From: Treponema lecithinolyticum ATCC 700332
Lineage (GTDB): Bacteria > Spirochaetota > Spirochaetia > Treponematales > Treponemataceae
Direction of reading: 5' to 3'
Length of the DNA stretch: 64,000 nt
Assembly (NCBI GenBank): GCA_000468055.1
Contig: KI260569.1
Coordinates: forward strand, 60,967 to 124,966
Below the pieces are notes generated by a model. It did no database searches, had not been told where the DNA came from, and worked only from the letters and a program-made list of their open reading frames with translations. Numbering within the stretch: position 1 is the stretch's first letter; each line of letters opens with the position of its first letter. Of the stretch, positions 53,122 through 62,636 are shown one piece after another. The translations under genes were made by a program, and so were the position numbers.

Positions 53122-54726
53122 CTATAAAATATATTTGGACAAATCTTGATTTTGTACAATGTCCTTTAGACGCTCGTCGACATAAGAGCCGGTAATTTCA
53201 ACCGTTTCGCCGGAATGTTCGTCTGCTGTAAAAGACAAGTCTTCCAAAAGGGTTTCCATAATGGTATGCAGCCGGCGCGCACCTATGTTTTCCATACGGG
53301 AATTGGTATCCGCTGCAAGGGCGCTCATTCTTTCTATCGCTTCTTCGGTAAAGGTTATAGTAAGGTTTTCGGTTCCCAAAAGTGCCGTATACTGACGGGT
53401 TAGTGCATTTTTGGGCTCGGTTAAAATACGCTGAAAATCCTGCGCATTTAAAGAATCCAACTCCACGCGTAACGGAAAGCGCCCTTGCAGCTCCGGTATC
53501 AAATCGGACGGCTTTGATAAATTAAACGCGCCGGCTGCAATAAACAGTATGTGCGTCGTATCGATAACACCGTATTTGGTATTTACGGTCGAACCTTCTA
53601 CAATCGGTAAAATATCGCGCTGCACGCCTTCGCGCGATACGTCGGCACTGCCGCGGTTGTTTCCCTGAACGGCTATTTTATCGATTTCATCGATAAAAAT
53701 AATTCCCATCTGTTCAACGCGCTCTTTTGCTTGTTCGGCGGCTTTGTCGGGGTCGGTCATACGATCGAGCTGATCTTCAAGCAGTATGCGCCGCGCTTCG
53801 GCAACGCTTACCGTCCTTTTTTTAGTCCGTGATCCGGTAAGCAGCGAAGAAATATTTTGCATAGCGCTTTCCATATCTTCCATATTGCCGCCGGCAATAA
53901 TTTCCATAGAAGGCATACGTTGTTTTTTTTGAACGGTTACTTCTATGGGACGGTCTTCCAATTTACCTTCACGAAGCATTGTGCGAAACTTTTCGCGCGT
54001 ACTGCCGCTGTTTGTATCTTTAGCCGAAGCGCCGTCTGCAGCGGCACTTGAGCGCGTATGCTCTCCGGCGGAAATGGCAGCCGATGCGCCATCTGCAGCC
54101 GACAAAACCGGCTCACTTGTAGCACTTGTACCGCTGCCGCTGTTGTCTGCACTGCCGTTAGCGGCGGCACCGGTTTCAGTATTTACAGCGTTTTTATCGG
54201 ATGAAACATCCACACCGAATACGTTAAACGGCAGTACAAAACCGTTTGATTCGGCTTTTGCTTGCCCCGCTGCAGACTGTTTTGTTTTTCCGCTTCCCGG
54301 CAGTAAAAGATCCAATAATTCTTCTTCTACCCGCTCTTGGGCGGCGTTTTTTAATTTTTCCTGCATTTCGGCTTTTACCATATTGTAGCCGACCGCCATT
54401 AAATCGCGTATCATAGATTCCACGTCGCGCCCGACATAGCCTACTTCGGTATACTTTGTCGCTTCAACTTTTAAAAACGGCGCACCGCATAATTTTGCAA
54501 GACGGCGCGCTATTTCAGTTTTTCCTACCCCGGTAGGTCCTATCATCAATATGTTTTTAGGCGCAATTTCGTCGCGGATTTCCTGCGGCAATTTTAAACG
54601 GCGCGTACGGTTTCTTAATGCTATTGCAACCGATTTTTTTGCTTTTTTTTGCCCGATAATGTATGTATCCAGTTTTTCAACTATTTGTTTCGGTGTCAGC
54701 GTTTCCAACGCGGTTTCCGTACTCAT
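53122..54726 (-). CDS. hslU: HslU, ATPase of the HslUV protease, with large I-domain insert
   Basis: The AAA+ unfoldase of HslUV. 534 residues, about 90 more than E. coli HslU (443). Core motifs: LTPKQIVEKLDTYIIGQKKA, Walker A MIGPTGVGKTEIARRLAKL, TKYTEVGYVGRDVESMIRDL, Walker B GIIFIDEIDKIA, VSREGVQRDILPIVEGSTV, and sensor-2 region NIGARRLHTIMETLLED. Within the intermediate (I) domain, residues about 150-250 are Ala/Ser/Gly/Thr-rich and should be disordered. The C-terminus ends in the HslV-docking pattern DLSKYIL. The gene abuts hslV. Confidence 0.97.
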   Translation of the reverse strand: MSTETALETLTPKQIVEKLDTYIIGQKKAKKSVAIALRNRTRRLKLPQEIRDEIAPKNILMIGPTGVGKTEIARRLAKLCGAPFLKVEATKYTEVGYVGRDVESMIRDLMAVGYNMVKAEMQEKLKNAAQERVEEELLDLLLPGSGKTKQSAAGQAKAESNGFVLPFNVFGVDVSSDKNAVNTETGAAANGSADNSGSGTSATSEPVLSAADGASAAISAGEHTRSSAAADGASAKDTNSGSTREKFRTMLREGKLEDRPIEVTVQKKQRMPSMEIIAGGNMEDMESAMQNISSLLTGSRTKKRTVSVAEARRILLEDQLDRMTDPDKAAEQAKERVEQMGIIFIDEIDKIAVQGNNRGSADVSREGVQRDILPIVEGSTVNTKYGVIDTTHILFIAAGAFNLSKPSDLIPELQGRFPLRVELDSLNAQDFQRILTEPKNALTRQYTALLGTENLTITFTEEAIERMSALAADTNSRMENIGARRLHTIMETLLEDLSFTADEHSGETVEITGSYVDERLKDIVQNQDLSKYIL

Positions 54727-55266
54727 TTATAATTCCTCCGCAGTAATGTTAGCGTTTGTATATATGCAGATATCTCCTGCGATTTTAAGACTTTTTTTAG
54801 CTATGTCTAAAGCGCTTAATTCGGAAGATTCCATGTATGCCAAAGCTGCCGCATAAGCATAATTGCCGCCCGAACCGATGGCAAGCACATCATTTTCAGG
54901 TTCTATAACATCCCCGTTACCCGAAATCAGCAGAATTTTATCACGGCTTGCAACCAAAAGCAGCGCTTCCAAATTGCGCAGCGCTTTATCGGTACGCCAT
55001 ATTTTTGCAAGTTCCACTGCAGAACGAACGATGTCTCCTGAATATTCTTGCAGTTTCATTTCAAATTTATCAAACAAATTGAATGCATCCGCCGTAGCTC
55101 CGGCAAAACCGATAATCACTTTGCCTTCGTAGATTTTACGCACCTTGCGCGCATTGCCTTTCATAACGGTTTCGCCCATCGTTACTTGCCCGTCTCCTGC
55201 CATAGCGATATGCCCGTTGCGTTTTACGGCAATAACCGTAGTACTGCGAATCTTTTTACTATTCAT
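54727..55266 (-). CDS. hslV: HslV, threonine protease of HslUV
   Basis: Proteolytic subunit. 179 residues. The N-terminal catalytic threonine lies in [20 protein letters not shown] after an 8-residue leader (MNSKKIRS), which must be processed for activity; many bacteria have only the initiator Met before it. Blocks [40 protein letters not shown] and [16 protein letters not shown] are typical. It abuts hslU (the hslV stop follows directly on the hslU start). xerC lies upstream in the same direction, an order also known in Bacillus (codV-clpQ-clpY). Confidence 0.96.
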   Translation of the reverse strand: MNSKKIRSTTVIAVKRNGHIAMAGDGQVTMGETVMKGNARKVRKIYEGKVIIGFAGATADAFNLFDKFEMKLQEYSGDIVRSAVELAKIWRTDKALRNLEALLLVASRDKILLISGNGDVIEPENDVLAIGSGGNYAYAAALAYMESSELSALDIAKKSLKIAGDICIYTNANITAEEL

Positions 55267-55298
55267 TGGTGCCTCTTTTATAACCTCGTTTGTTTTTT

Positions 55299-56240
55299 TT
55301 ATTTTGTACCGTGCGGGTGCGCACGGTTGTACAATGCTTTTAATTGTGCAGTAGTTACATGGGTATAGCGCTGCGTAGTGGAAATACTGGAATGACCGAG
55401 CATTTCCTGCACTGTCCGTATGTCCGCTCCCGCGCCTATCATAGCGGTTGCAAACGTGTGTCTAAAAACGTGAGGCGATACGTGACGGTTTGTACCTTCG
55501 GCAGACGAATAGCGGCTTATAATAAAGCGGATACCGCGTACTGAAAGGTTTGTTCCTTTGCAGTTAATAAACAAAGCTGCAGGATTTTTTCCCGCTTGCA
55601 GCAAACCCAATTCACGCAAACGTTTTTCGCGTTCTTGCATATACCGTTTAAGAGAAACCACCGCGTCGTGCGAAAAAAACACCCGCCTGTCTTTGCCGCC
55701 CTTACCTCGCACTAAAGCGGAATCCTGCAAAGCCGAAAGATCCTCAAGTTTTATGCCGGCGATTTCGGAAACGCGGCAGCCCGAAGAATACAACATTTCA
55801 AACAAAGCATTGTCGCGTTCTGCCCACAACAAAGGATTGTCAATCGGACAGCGGCATAAATCATCGACTTCGGCGGCATTCATAAATTTGGGAACGCGCA
55901 CCGGCTGTTTAACCGTTTTTAATTCGGCTGCCGGATCTATTTTAATATAATCAAATCGGCGGCAATAGGCAAAAAAATTACGGACTGCCGCTATAAAGCG
56001 ATTTATACTTGAAGCCGCTTTTTTATCCCGGGAAAGCTGTCCTATGCACGAGCGAAGATCTGAGGTTTGCACGCTACACACCGGTGCACTTCCGGTAAAA
56101 TTTGCATTTACAGCGGACAGTATGCGCAGCATTTGAGATAAATCGCGCCGATATGCTTGCACCGAATGCGCCGATAAACCGCGAACACCGTCTTGCCATG
56201 CAAGAAATTCTTCGATTAAATCATCTAATGTATCGCTCAT
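55299..56240 (-). CDS. xerC: Tyrosine recombinase XerC
   Basis: Site-specific recombinase of the XerC/XerD pair that resolves chromosome dimers at dif. 313 residues. N-terminal SAM-like domain ([20 protein letters not shown]); C-terminal catalytic residues all present: Arg in [10 protein letters not shown], Lys in [11 protein letters not shown], HxxR in [11 protein letters not shown], His in [10 protein letters not shown] and nucleophile Tyr in QRYTHV. XerC is named because it is linked to hslVU, as in other bacteria. It overlaps topA by 4 bases. Confidence 0.93.
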   Translation of the reverse strand: MSDTLDDLIEEFLAWQDGVRGLSAHSVQAYRRDLSQMLRILSAVNANFTGSAPVCSVQTSDLRSCIGQLSRDKKAASSINRFIAAVRNFFAYCRRFDYIKIDPAAELKTVKQPVRVPKFMNAAEVDDLCRCPIDNPLLWAERDNALFEMLYSSGCRVSEIAGIKLEDLSALQDSALVRGKGGKDRRVFFSHDAVVSLKRYMQEREKRLRELGLLQAGKNPAALFINCKGTNLSVRGIRFIISRYSSAEGTNRHVSPHVFRHTFATAMIGAGADIRTVQEMLGHSSISTTQRYTHVTTAQLKALYNRAHPHGTK

Positions 56241-58387
56241 TCGTCCTTATCTTTACCGGCAAAATTTTCCTGTACATCGTCATCGGCGGTATGCAGATAA
56301 TCGCATTCCGGATTGATGCACGATTTATACGTACCGCGTTTTTTGTCATATTTTTCAACTAAAAACTGACCGCATTTCGGACACTGTGCATTAATCGGTT
56401 TAAAATGACTGATAAAATCGCATTCCGGATAATTGGTACACCCGTAAAATTCTTTTCCTCTGCCCTTTGTTTTTCTGGCAACGATTTCTCCGTTGCAGCC
56501 CGGACGCGGACATTTTGCCAAAGGAACCGAACGGGTATTGCGGCATTCGGGGAAACCGGAGCAAGCTAAAAAGTAACCGAAACGTCCCAGTTTTTTTATC
56601 ATCGGTTTACCGCACAGTTCGCATACTTTGTCGGTAGGTTCGTCCATCGTTCCTTTATAACTTTCAAGTGTTGCCATAACGTCTTCCACACGGTTGTGAA
56701 ACGGCGCATAAAAATCGCTCATCATTTGCGTCCACTTAACGGTATTTTCTTCAACTTGATCGAGCTTTTGTTCTATTTCGGCGGTAAAGTTTTCGTTTAT
56801 AACTTCGGGAAACGAGTCTACCAAAATATCGTTTATAATTCTGCCCAAAGCGGTCGGCACAAGCTGGCGGTTGTTGCGCGTAACGTAATAGCGGTCTAAA
56901 AGAACCGATATAATCGGGGCATAGGTTGAAGGGCGTCCGATACCTTTTTCTTCGAGGGTTTTTACGATTGAAGCGTCGGTATAGCGCGCAGGTCCTTGTG
57001 TAAAGTGTTGGGCAGGAGAAAATCCTGCAATTTCCAATTTTTCGCCAACTTTAAGGGACGGCACCCGCGAAGAGTTTTCTTCTTTTGAAGACAAAAGCTT
57101 GATAACGCTATAAAAACCTTTTTCTACAATTTTTCCGGAAGAAATATGAAAGACTGCCTCTCCTGCTTTAATGTCGAGGGCAAGGGTGCGGCTTTTTGCA
57201 TTTTTCATTTGGCTGGATACAAAGGCTTCCCAAATAATCGTATACAAACGCAGCTGGTCGCGGTTTAAATATTTTTTTACGTAATCGGGAGTATAGGAAG
57301 TGTATGTCGGACGTATAGCTTCGTGTGCGTCTTGAGCCTTTGCCCCCACGCTGTAGTGAATGGCTTGCTCAGGTAATTCATTGGGAAAATTTTCTTGCAG
57401 CCAATGACGCACATCGTCTATAGCCGTTTGCGATATACGCACCGAGTCGGTACGCATGTAAGTAATAAGACCGACGCGGCTTGAACCGATATTTACGCCC
57501 TCGTACAATTGCTGGGCGATTTGCATGGTTTTGCGCGAGGTAAAGCCGAGTTTGTTTGCCGCCGCTTGCTGTAATTTTGACGTAGTAAAAGGGGCTTTCG
57601 GCTTTAATATGCGTTCGCTTGTTTTTATGTCGGCAACTTCAGCTTCGCAGCCTTTTAATTGCGCAACAATTTCCTGAACTGAGCGCTCTGACGGCAGAGA
57701 TGGTTTTTCTCCCTTGTATTGCGTCAATTCCGCAGTAAAAGCGGTTTTACCTTTTTTAAATTCTGCTTCAAGCGACCAATACTCTTCGGGTAAAAAACTT
57801 TCAACTTCTTTTTCGCGCTCGCACAATAAGCGCAAAGCAACCGATTGTACCCGTCCTGCAGAAAGACCGTTTTTTACTTTTTTCCACAAAAGCGGCGACA
57901 AATTATAACCGACAAGCCGGTCAAGTACGCGGCGCGCTTTTTGTGCGTTTACTTTAAACTCGTCGATATCGGACGGGTGCGCAACCGCTTCTTTTATGGC
58001 AATCGGCGTTATTTCATTAAATACAATACGCTTTATCGTCGCATTCGTTTTTGCACTTAGCGAATTGCGCAAATGCCACGCAATAGCTTCTCCTTCGCGG
58101 TCATTATCGCTTGCCAGCAGTACTTCGTCCGCTTTTTTTGCGTCTTTTTGCAAATCCTTGAGTATCGGAGCGCGGCCGCGCACGGTTATATATTCCGGTT
58201 CAAAATTCTTTTCTATATTTACTGCCATGCGCGATTTGGGCAAATCGATTAAATGTCCCATGGAAGCTTTTACCGTATAGCCTGAGCCCAAATATTTTTC
58301 GATCGTTTTCGCTTTTGCAGGCGACTCCACTATAATAAGAGCGGAATGTTCTTTTTTGCTTTTTTTCGCTCCCGTTTTTGCTGCCAT
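56237..58387 (-). CDS. topA: DNA topoisomerase I
   Basis: Relaxes negative supercoils. 716 residues. TOPRIM start (ALIIVESPAKAKTIEKYL, SMGHLIDLPKS), ASDNDREGEAIAWHL, AGRVQSVALRLLCERE, and active-site Tyr in VGLITYMRTDSVRIS near residue 315. Two zinc ribbons with the C-terminal cysteines follow (CELCGKPMIKKLGRFGYFLA, CPRPGCNGEI, CPKCGQFLVEKYDKKRG). An acidic C-terminus ends the protein. It starts 17 bases after dprA. Confidence 0.97.
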   Translation of the reverse strand: MAAKTGAKKSKKEHSALIIVESPAKAKTIEKYLGSGYTVKASMGHLIDLPKSRMAVNIEKNFEPEYITVRGRAPILKDLQKDAKKADEVLLASDNDREGEAIAWHLRNSLSAKTNATIKRIVFNEITPIAIKEAVAHPSDIDEFKVNAQKARRVLDRLVGYNLSPLLWKKVKNGLSAGRVQSVALRLLCEREKEVESFLPEEYWSLEAEFKKGKTAFTAELTQYKGEKPSLPSERSVQEIVAQLKGCEAEVADIKTSERILKPKAPFTTSKLQQAAANKLGFTSRKTMQIAQQLYEGVNIGSSRVGLITYMRTDSVRISQTAIDDVRHWLQENFPNELPEQAIHYSVGAKAQDAHEAIRPTYTSYTPDYVKKYLNRDQLRLYTIIWEAFVSSQMKNAKSRTLALDIKAGEAVFHISSGKIVEKGFYSVIKLLSSKEENSSRVPSLKVGEKLEIAGFSPAQHFTQGPARYTDASIVKTLEEKGIGRPSTYAPIISVLLDRYYVTRNNRQLVPTALGRIINDILVDSFPEVINENFTAEIEQKLDQVEENTVKWTQMMSDFYAPFHNRVEDVMATLESYKGTMDEPTDKVCELCGKPMIKKLGRFGYFLACSGFPECRNTRSVPLAKCPRPGCNGEIVARKTKGRGKEFYGCTNYPECDFISHFKPINAQCPKCGQFLVEKYDKKRGTYKSCINPECDYLHTADDDVQENFAGKDKDE

Positions 58388-58404
58388 AATAACTCCCCTA
58401 ACTC

Positions 58405-59331
58405 CTATTTTATAAGTTTTATAACGTCAGCGGCACACGAAATAAACGAAGCTCCTTCGTCTATATACTGTGAAACCCTGCGCGCATTCTTTTTTGTGCT
58501 GCGTAAGGCAAGGCTCCGATCCGCAGCTTTTTCATACTCCGAAGCGCACGAATGAAAACACAGCTCACGGTTTTGTTCGAGCGCAAAATCGGCGGTAATA
58601 AGCGCCCCTGAGCCCGGAGGAGCTTCCACTACAACTGTTACCGGACTTAATGCCGATATAATACGGTTTCGCTGCGGAAAATGCCATTTTTCAGGCGGCG
58701 TCCCGGGGGCATATTCGCTTACAATACAGCCGCTGTTTTTAAGCAAAGCGGCTGCAAGCGTTTTATTTGCAGCAGGCGTAACCGTATCCACTCCGGAACC
58801 GAGCACCGCCGCCGTTTTTCCGTTTTCCGCTTGCAAAGCACCCGCATGCGCACACGCGTCCGTTCCCAGTGCAAGTCCGGATACAACCGTAAACCCTGCA
58901 GCTGCAAATTCGCAAGCAAGGTCTTTGGTATGCCGCATACCCAAACCCGTCGGTCGGCGTGTTCCGACTATCGATACGCACGGCATATTTAACACGCTCA
59001 TATTTCCGCGGTAAAACAATGCATACGGCGGATCGTATATTTCTTTAAGCAAAGCAGGATAACTCTCGTCGTCGTAAAACACCGCTTGAATGCCGAACGC
59101 TTCCATAATACGCACATCGTGCAAAGCCTGTTCTTCCATACTGCTTTGCTTTTGCTCCGTCTGCCACAAGCGGCTGTTAATCACCCTGCCGACCGCCAAA
59201 GAAAGATCATCTATAGAAAGTAACGCAAGGCGGGACACTGTGTCAAGTTTTTTTTCAAGTATCTTTTTTTCTTCGGTATTTAGAAAACTTAAGCGGCTAA
59301 TCGCCGTACGCAGCAAAAATCTATCGTTCAT
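58405..59331 (-). CDS. dprA: DNA-processing protein DprA
   Basis: Binds incoming single-stranded DNA and loads RecA in transformable bacteria. 308 residues from the ATG at 59331, 4 bases after the TPR gene stop; a start further upstream would lie inside that gene. The DprA Rossmann-like fold is visible: VSIVGTRRPTGLGMRHT, VVSGLALGTDACAHAGAL, AAVLGSGVDTVTPAANK, WHFPQRNRIISALSPVTVVV and SGALITADFALEQNREL. The usual winged-helix tail is short or absent, and the VPG step after the fold is replaced by other sequence. No other competence genes are seen. Confidence 0.93.
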   Translation of the reverse strand: MNDRFLLRTAISRLSFLNTEEKKILEKKLDTVSRLALLSIDDLSLAVGRVINSRLWQTEQKQSSMEEQALHDVRIMEAFGIQAVFYDDESYPALLKEIYDPPYALFYRGNMSVLNMPCVSIVGTRRPTGLGMRHTKDLACEFAAAGFTVVSGLALGTDACAHAGALQAENGKTAAVLGSGVDTVTPAANKTLAAALLKNSGCIVSEYAPGTPPEKWHFPQRNRIISALSPVTVVVEAPPGSGALITADFALEQNRELCFHSCASEYEKAADRSLALRSTKKNARRVSQYIDEGASFISCAADVIKLIK

Positions 59332-59335
59332 GTTT

Positions 59336-60082
59336 TCACTCGGGTGAAGCGTATAAAGCGTCCAATACCGTTTTTTTATTAGCTTCGGCTTCGCCAATTT
59401 TTACTTTGTCTTTTGATGTTTTTATAATACGCTCATAGATATCGGCTGCAGCTTGATAGTCGTATAACATATAGTACGCACGGGCAAGCACAAACAAAGC
59501 GTCGGTGTGTCCTGTATCTATAGTTAAAAGCCGCTGTAAAAACGGAACAGCTTCGCCAGGACGGTTTAATTCAAATACGTACAGCACCGCAAGGGCATAC
59601 AGCGAGCGCACAAAGCCCGGTTCAAGTTCCAGCGAACGCTTATAAGCCGATTCGGCAAGCGCCAAATACGAAGCGCGTTTTGCAGTGGAGCCTGAAGCGT
59701 TGTAATCAAGTTCTGCTTTTGCCATATACCCTGCACAAATACCCACATAATAGTATAGATTTTGATTGTCCGGATGATAGCGCACCGACTCTTGAAAACA
59801 GTCTAAAGCTTTACCGTACATACGGTTATCCAAATAGCGCACACCCAGTATTTTATACCAAATACCGATTTGATTTTCGGCAGCCATTATATCTTCCACG
59901 CGCTGACGATATTTTTGAATGGCAACGGTAATTTCTTCTTCCGTTTGCGGATGCGATACGCCTTCTTCCAAAGATTGCATGCGTTTTATGTATTTAACAT
60001 TCGCTCGGCATGCGCTAAAAAACAAAAGCACACAACATGCCGACAAAATGCCTGTTAGCCGTATAACTTCCTTTATTTTCAT
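59336..60082 (-). CDS. TPR lipoprotein
   Basis: 248 residues. Signal peptide LTGILSACCVLLFFSAC with lipobox FSAC at about residues 22-25. After a charged helical stretch come at least three TPR units (WYKILGVRYLDNRMYGKALDCFQESVRYHP, AESAYKRSLELEPGFVRSL, DALFVLARAYYMLYDYQAAADIYERI). In T. pallidum an uncharacterised gene lies, as I recall, in this position between ftsZ and dprA. A consensus promoter lies 7 bases upstream of the ATG, so it is predicted to be leaderless and to start a new transcript towards dprA. Confidence 0.87.
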   Translation of the reverse strand: MKIKEVIRLTGILSACCVLLFFSACRANVKYIKRMQSLEEGVSHPQTEEEITVAIQKYRQRVEDIMAAENQIGIWYKILGVRYLDNRMYGKALDCFQESVRYHPDNQNLYYYVGICAGYMAKAELDYNASGSTAKRASYLALAESAYKRSLELEPGFVRSLYALAVLYVFELNRPGEAVPFLQRLLTIDTGHTDALFVLARAYYMLYDYQAAADIYERIIKTSKDKVKIGEAEANKKTVLDALYASPE

Positions 60083-60089
60083 TATAAAA

Positions 60090-60118
60090 AATATGGCTTA
60101 TATTTACGCTTGTGTCAA
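60090..60118 (-). promoter_or_regulatory. Promoter of the TPR lipoprotein-dprA-topA unit (leaderless)
   Basis: On the minus strand: perfect -35 TTGACA (60113-60118), 17-base spacer, -10 CATATT (60090-60095), then 7 bases (TTTTATA) to the ATG at 60082. No Shine-Dalgarno sequence. Confidence 0.7.
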
Positions 60119-60182
60119 GGTTTCGTTTGCTATTGACGAGTTTCGTTGGTTGCTTTGGTTTAGTTTGCTGTTTGACGGATTT

Positions 60183-61109
60183 TCAATCGGCGCCTCTGCG
60201 GTGCGCGGGGAAAAAGCGCGTGTGGTAGTCGTGCAGCGCTTTATCGTCTATATGCGTGTATATTTGCGTAGTGGAAAGGTCTGCATGACCGAGCAATTCT
60301 TGAACGCTTCGTAAATCGGCGCCGCCTGCAAGCAAGTGAGTTGCAAACGAGTGGCGCAGCGTATGCACTTTTGCCGTAACGCCCGAAAGCGCTTCCAACT
60401 CTTGAAAGCGCTTCCAAATACCTTTGCGCGAAAAACGGTTTCCTCTCCGATTTACAAACAGCCAAGGAACAGCGCGCTTACCGGTAAAAACAGATCTTCC
60501 GTTTTCAAGCCAATCGGCAATGCAGCGTTCGGCTTGCGCACCGAAAGGTACTAAGCGCTCTTTATCGCCTTTGCCGCGCACCCACAGTATGCGCTCCGCC
60601 AAGTGTACGTTTTGCAGTTCCAAATTTGCAACTTCGCTTATGCGAAGCCCCGACGAATACACCAGTTCAAACAACGCACGATCGCGTAATCCCAAAGGCG
60701 AAGTAAGGTCTATAACCGAAAGCAGTTTTTCTATTTGTTCTACGGAAAGTACTTTGGGAAGCCGCCGCTTTGCCCGGGGACGCTGCAGCAAAAGCGCAAT
60801 GTTTTCGCTCCATATTCCGCTCCGTGTTAAAAACACACCGAATGAGCGGATTGCCGATATGTCTTTTGCAACGGTTAATTCATCGGCGCCGCTTGCACCT
60901 TTTTGTCCTGCTTTGCGCTCTACCAAATAATGCAGTAAATTTTGAATAGACAGCCGCTCATAAGCAATCGATGCACGATCGCACCAATCGAGTAATTCTT
61001 TAACGGCAATTTTATACGTTTGCGCGGTTAAAACGCTTTTGCGTTCTACGGTAATTAAATCGTCGTAAAAACGGTCAAGAACGGAAAAAAAAGAAAGCGT
61101 TTCCGCCAT
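60183..61109 (-). CDS. xerD: Tyrosine recombinase XerD
   Basis: Second Xer recombinase. 308 residues. All catalytic positions are visible: Arg in LVYSSGLRISEVANLELQN, Lys in VRGKGDKERLVPFGAQAE, HxxR in HTLRHSFATHLLAGGADL, His in LLGHADLSTT and Tyr in QIYTHID. The N-terminal core-binding domain (FYDDLITVERKSVLTAQTYK) is complete. The XerD label rests on the presence of another Xer (next to hslVU) and on sequence character; the two could be swapped. It follows ftsZ by 3 bases. Confidence 0.88.
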   Translation of the reverse strand: MAETLSFFSVLDRFYDDLITVERKSVLTAQTYKIAVKELLDWCDRASIAYERLSIQNLLHYLVERKAGQKGASGADELTVAKDISAIRSFGVFLTRSGIWSENIALLLQRPRAKRRLPKVLSVEQIEKLLSVIDLTSPLGLRDRALFELVYSSGLRISEVANLELQNVHLAERILWVRGKGDKERLVPFGAQAERCIADWLENGRSVFTGKRAVPWLFVNRRGNRFSRKGIWKRFQELEALSGVTAKVHTLRHSFATHLLAGGADLRSVQELLGHADLSTTQIYTHIDDKALHDYHTRFFPAHRRGAD

Positions 61110-61112
61110 ACG

Positions 61113-62441
61113 TCAATCGTCGTTTAAGTTAATACGGTTTGAACGCACGCATGCCGGAATTTCAAGATCCTCTTGCCCCTTAAACAGCGAAAAACTGCGC
61201 TTTGTATCGTCTGCAACCGACGACAAGGGCGCTTTTGCTCCGGAAAGCTGCGTTGCAGCTCCCGTATGAGGCTGAGTTGAAGAAACGCTTTGTGAGTGTG
61301 AAGACAGCGGGTGCAAAGAAGAAGTACTTGCCGCCGAAGCGGAAGAAGCGGCTTTGGAACCGTGTCCTATGGTTTCCCACTGACTGTAAGACACTAAATT
61401 GCCTTCAGGGGCACTGCTTCGCTCAAACGAAGAGCGCACGGGAGAATCAAAGGAATACCCGGTGCTTGCGGGAAATCCGGTGGCGATAACGGTTACCGCT
61501 ACAGCGTCTCCCATAGAAGAATCTATAGTTTGACCGTAGATAATGTGTACTTCAGGATCCGCGGTTTGACTTATCGTATCGACTATTTCATTTGTTTCGG
61601 CAAGCGAAAGCGTATCGCCGCTGGTAATGTTTACCAAAATATTTTTTGCGCCTTCTATGTGAGAATCTTCAAGCAAAGGATTGTTTATAGCTGCCGTTGC
61701 AGCGTCTACCGCTCTGTTTTCTCCTTCTCCTTTACCGACGCCTAAAATAGCGTCTCCCTTACCTTCCATTGTTGTACGCACATCGGCAAAATCGATATTT
61801 ACTTCGCCCGGCTGCGTTATCAAATCGGAAATTCCCTGAACCCCCTGACGGAGCACATCGTCTGCAATTAAAAACGCTTGTTTTATCGGCGTAGTTTTAT
61901 CTACAATGCGCAATAAATTTTGATTGGGAATAACGATAAGCGTATCCACTTGTTCGTGCAGCTTGGCAATGCCTTCGTCGGCAAGCCGCATTTTTACCTT
62001 GCCTTCAAAATCAAAAGGTTTGGTAACAACGCCCACGGTTAATGCGCCGTTTTCTTTTGCGGCTTTTGCTATAATGGGTGCAGCTCCCGTTCCGGTTCCG
62101 CCGCCCATACCTGCCGTTACAAACACCATATCGGCGCCTTTAAGCATATTTGCAATCGTATCTATATCTTCTTCGGCAGCTTGCTCGCCGATTTCCGGTT
62201 TACCGCCGGCACCCAAACCGCCGGTTAATTTTGAACCGATACCTATTTTTTTAGGGGCACGCGATCCGGAAAGCGCTTGTAAATCGGTATTTGCGACAAT
62301 AAATTCGACATTTTTTATGCCGGCATCTATCATTCTGTTTACCGCATTGGAACCGCCGCCGCCGACTCCGATTACTTTAATAACAGTCGGATTAGCGGCT
62401 TTTTCACCGATTTTGTCATCAACTATGGAAAAATCAATCAT
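61113..62441 (-). CDS. ftsZ: Cell division protein FtsZ
   Basis: Tubulin-like GTPase that forms the division ring. 442 residues from the ATG at 62441, chosen for the GGGAG ribosome site 6 bases upstream; a longer start at 62468 is rejected. Motifs: [21 protein letters not shown]-binding [40 protein letters not shown] and [19 protein letters not shown]-type T7 loop. A Ser/Ala-rich linker (residues about 320-420) leads to the C-terminal peptide DLEIPACVR, a variant of the usual (L/I)xIPxFLR, then 9 more residues. Upstream of it, toward ftsA, an inverted TATAC pair may hold a promoter (TTGAAA, 15 bases, TATACA on the minus strand). Confidence 0.97.
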   Translation of the reverse strand: MIDFSIVDDKIGEKAANPTVIKVIGVGGGGSNAVNRMIDAGIKNVEFIVANTDLQALSGSRAPKKIGIGSKLTGGLGAGGKPEIGEQAAEEDIDTIANMLKGADMVFVTAGMGGGTGTGAAPIIAKAAKENGALTVGVVTKPFDFEGKVKMRLADEGIAKLHEQVDTLIVIPNQNLLRIVDKTTPIKQAFLIADDVLRQGVQGISDLITQPGEVNIDFADVRTTMEGKGDAILGVGKGEGENRAVDAATAAINNPLLEDSHIEGAKNILVNITSGDTLSLAETNEIVDTISQTADPEVHIIYGQTIDSSMGDAVAVTVIATGFPASTGYSFDSPVRSSFERSSAPEGNLVSYSQWETIGHGSKAASSASAASTSSLHPLSSHSQSVSSTQPHTGAATQLSGAKAPLSSVADDTKRSFSLFKGQEDLEIPACVRSNRINLNDD

Positions 62442-62636
62442 ATATAACTCCCGTCCCGGCTTGCCCACCCCGGACTAATTTATAGATCAGTGTATACTGT
62501 ATACCACTTCGCAATACATTTCAATATGTGCATAAGCTTATCTTAAAAGCCGGTTAGTTTTTTTTACAAGCTGCCGTTTTTAAAATCACGGAAGCTGTCT
62601 AAAACTTAAAATTTGCAGTCAAGCCGATGTAGTTTT
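62442..62636 (-). other. ftsA-ftsZ intergenic region, 195 bases
   Basis: No gene. On the minus strand it holds a possible promoter with TTGAAA and TATACA at a short 15-base spacing, the direct and inverted GTATAC pair (GTATACTGTATAC on the plus strand, 62492-62504 region) and a leader ending in the ftsZ ribosome site. An AT hairpin (AGTTTTTT with AAAAAACT) overlaps the ftsA stop codon. None of these is strong. Confidence 0.35.

Noticed and set aside
55299-61109. Two tyrosine recombinases close together as a sign of a prophage or integrative element
   Set aside because: Both have the full length and motifs of housekeeping XerC and XerD, sit in conserved neighbourhoods (hslVU; ftsZ), and no phage, att or transfer genes are nearby.
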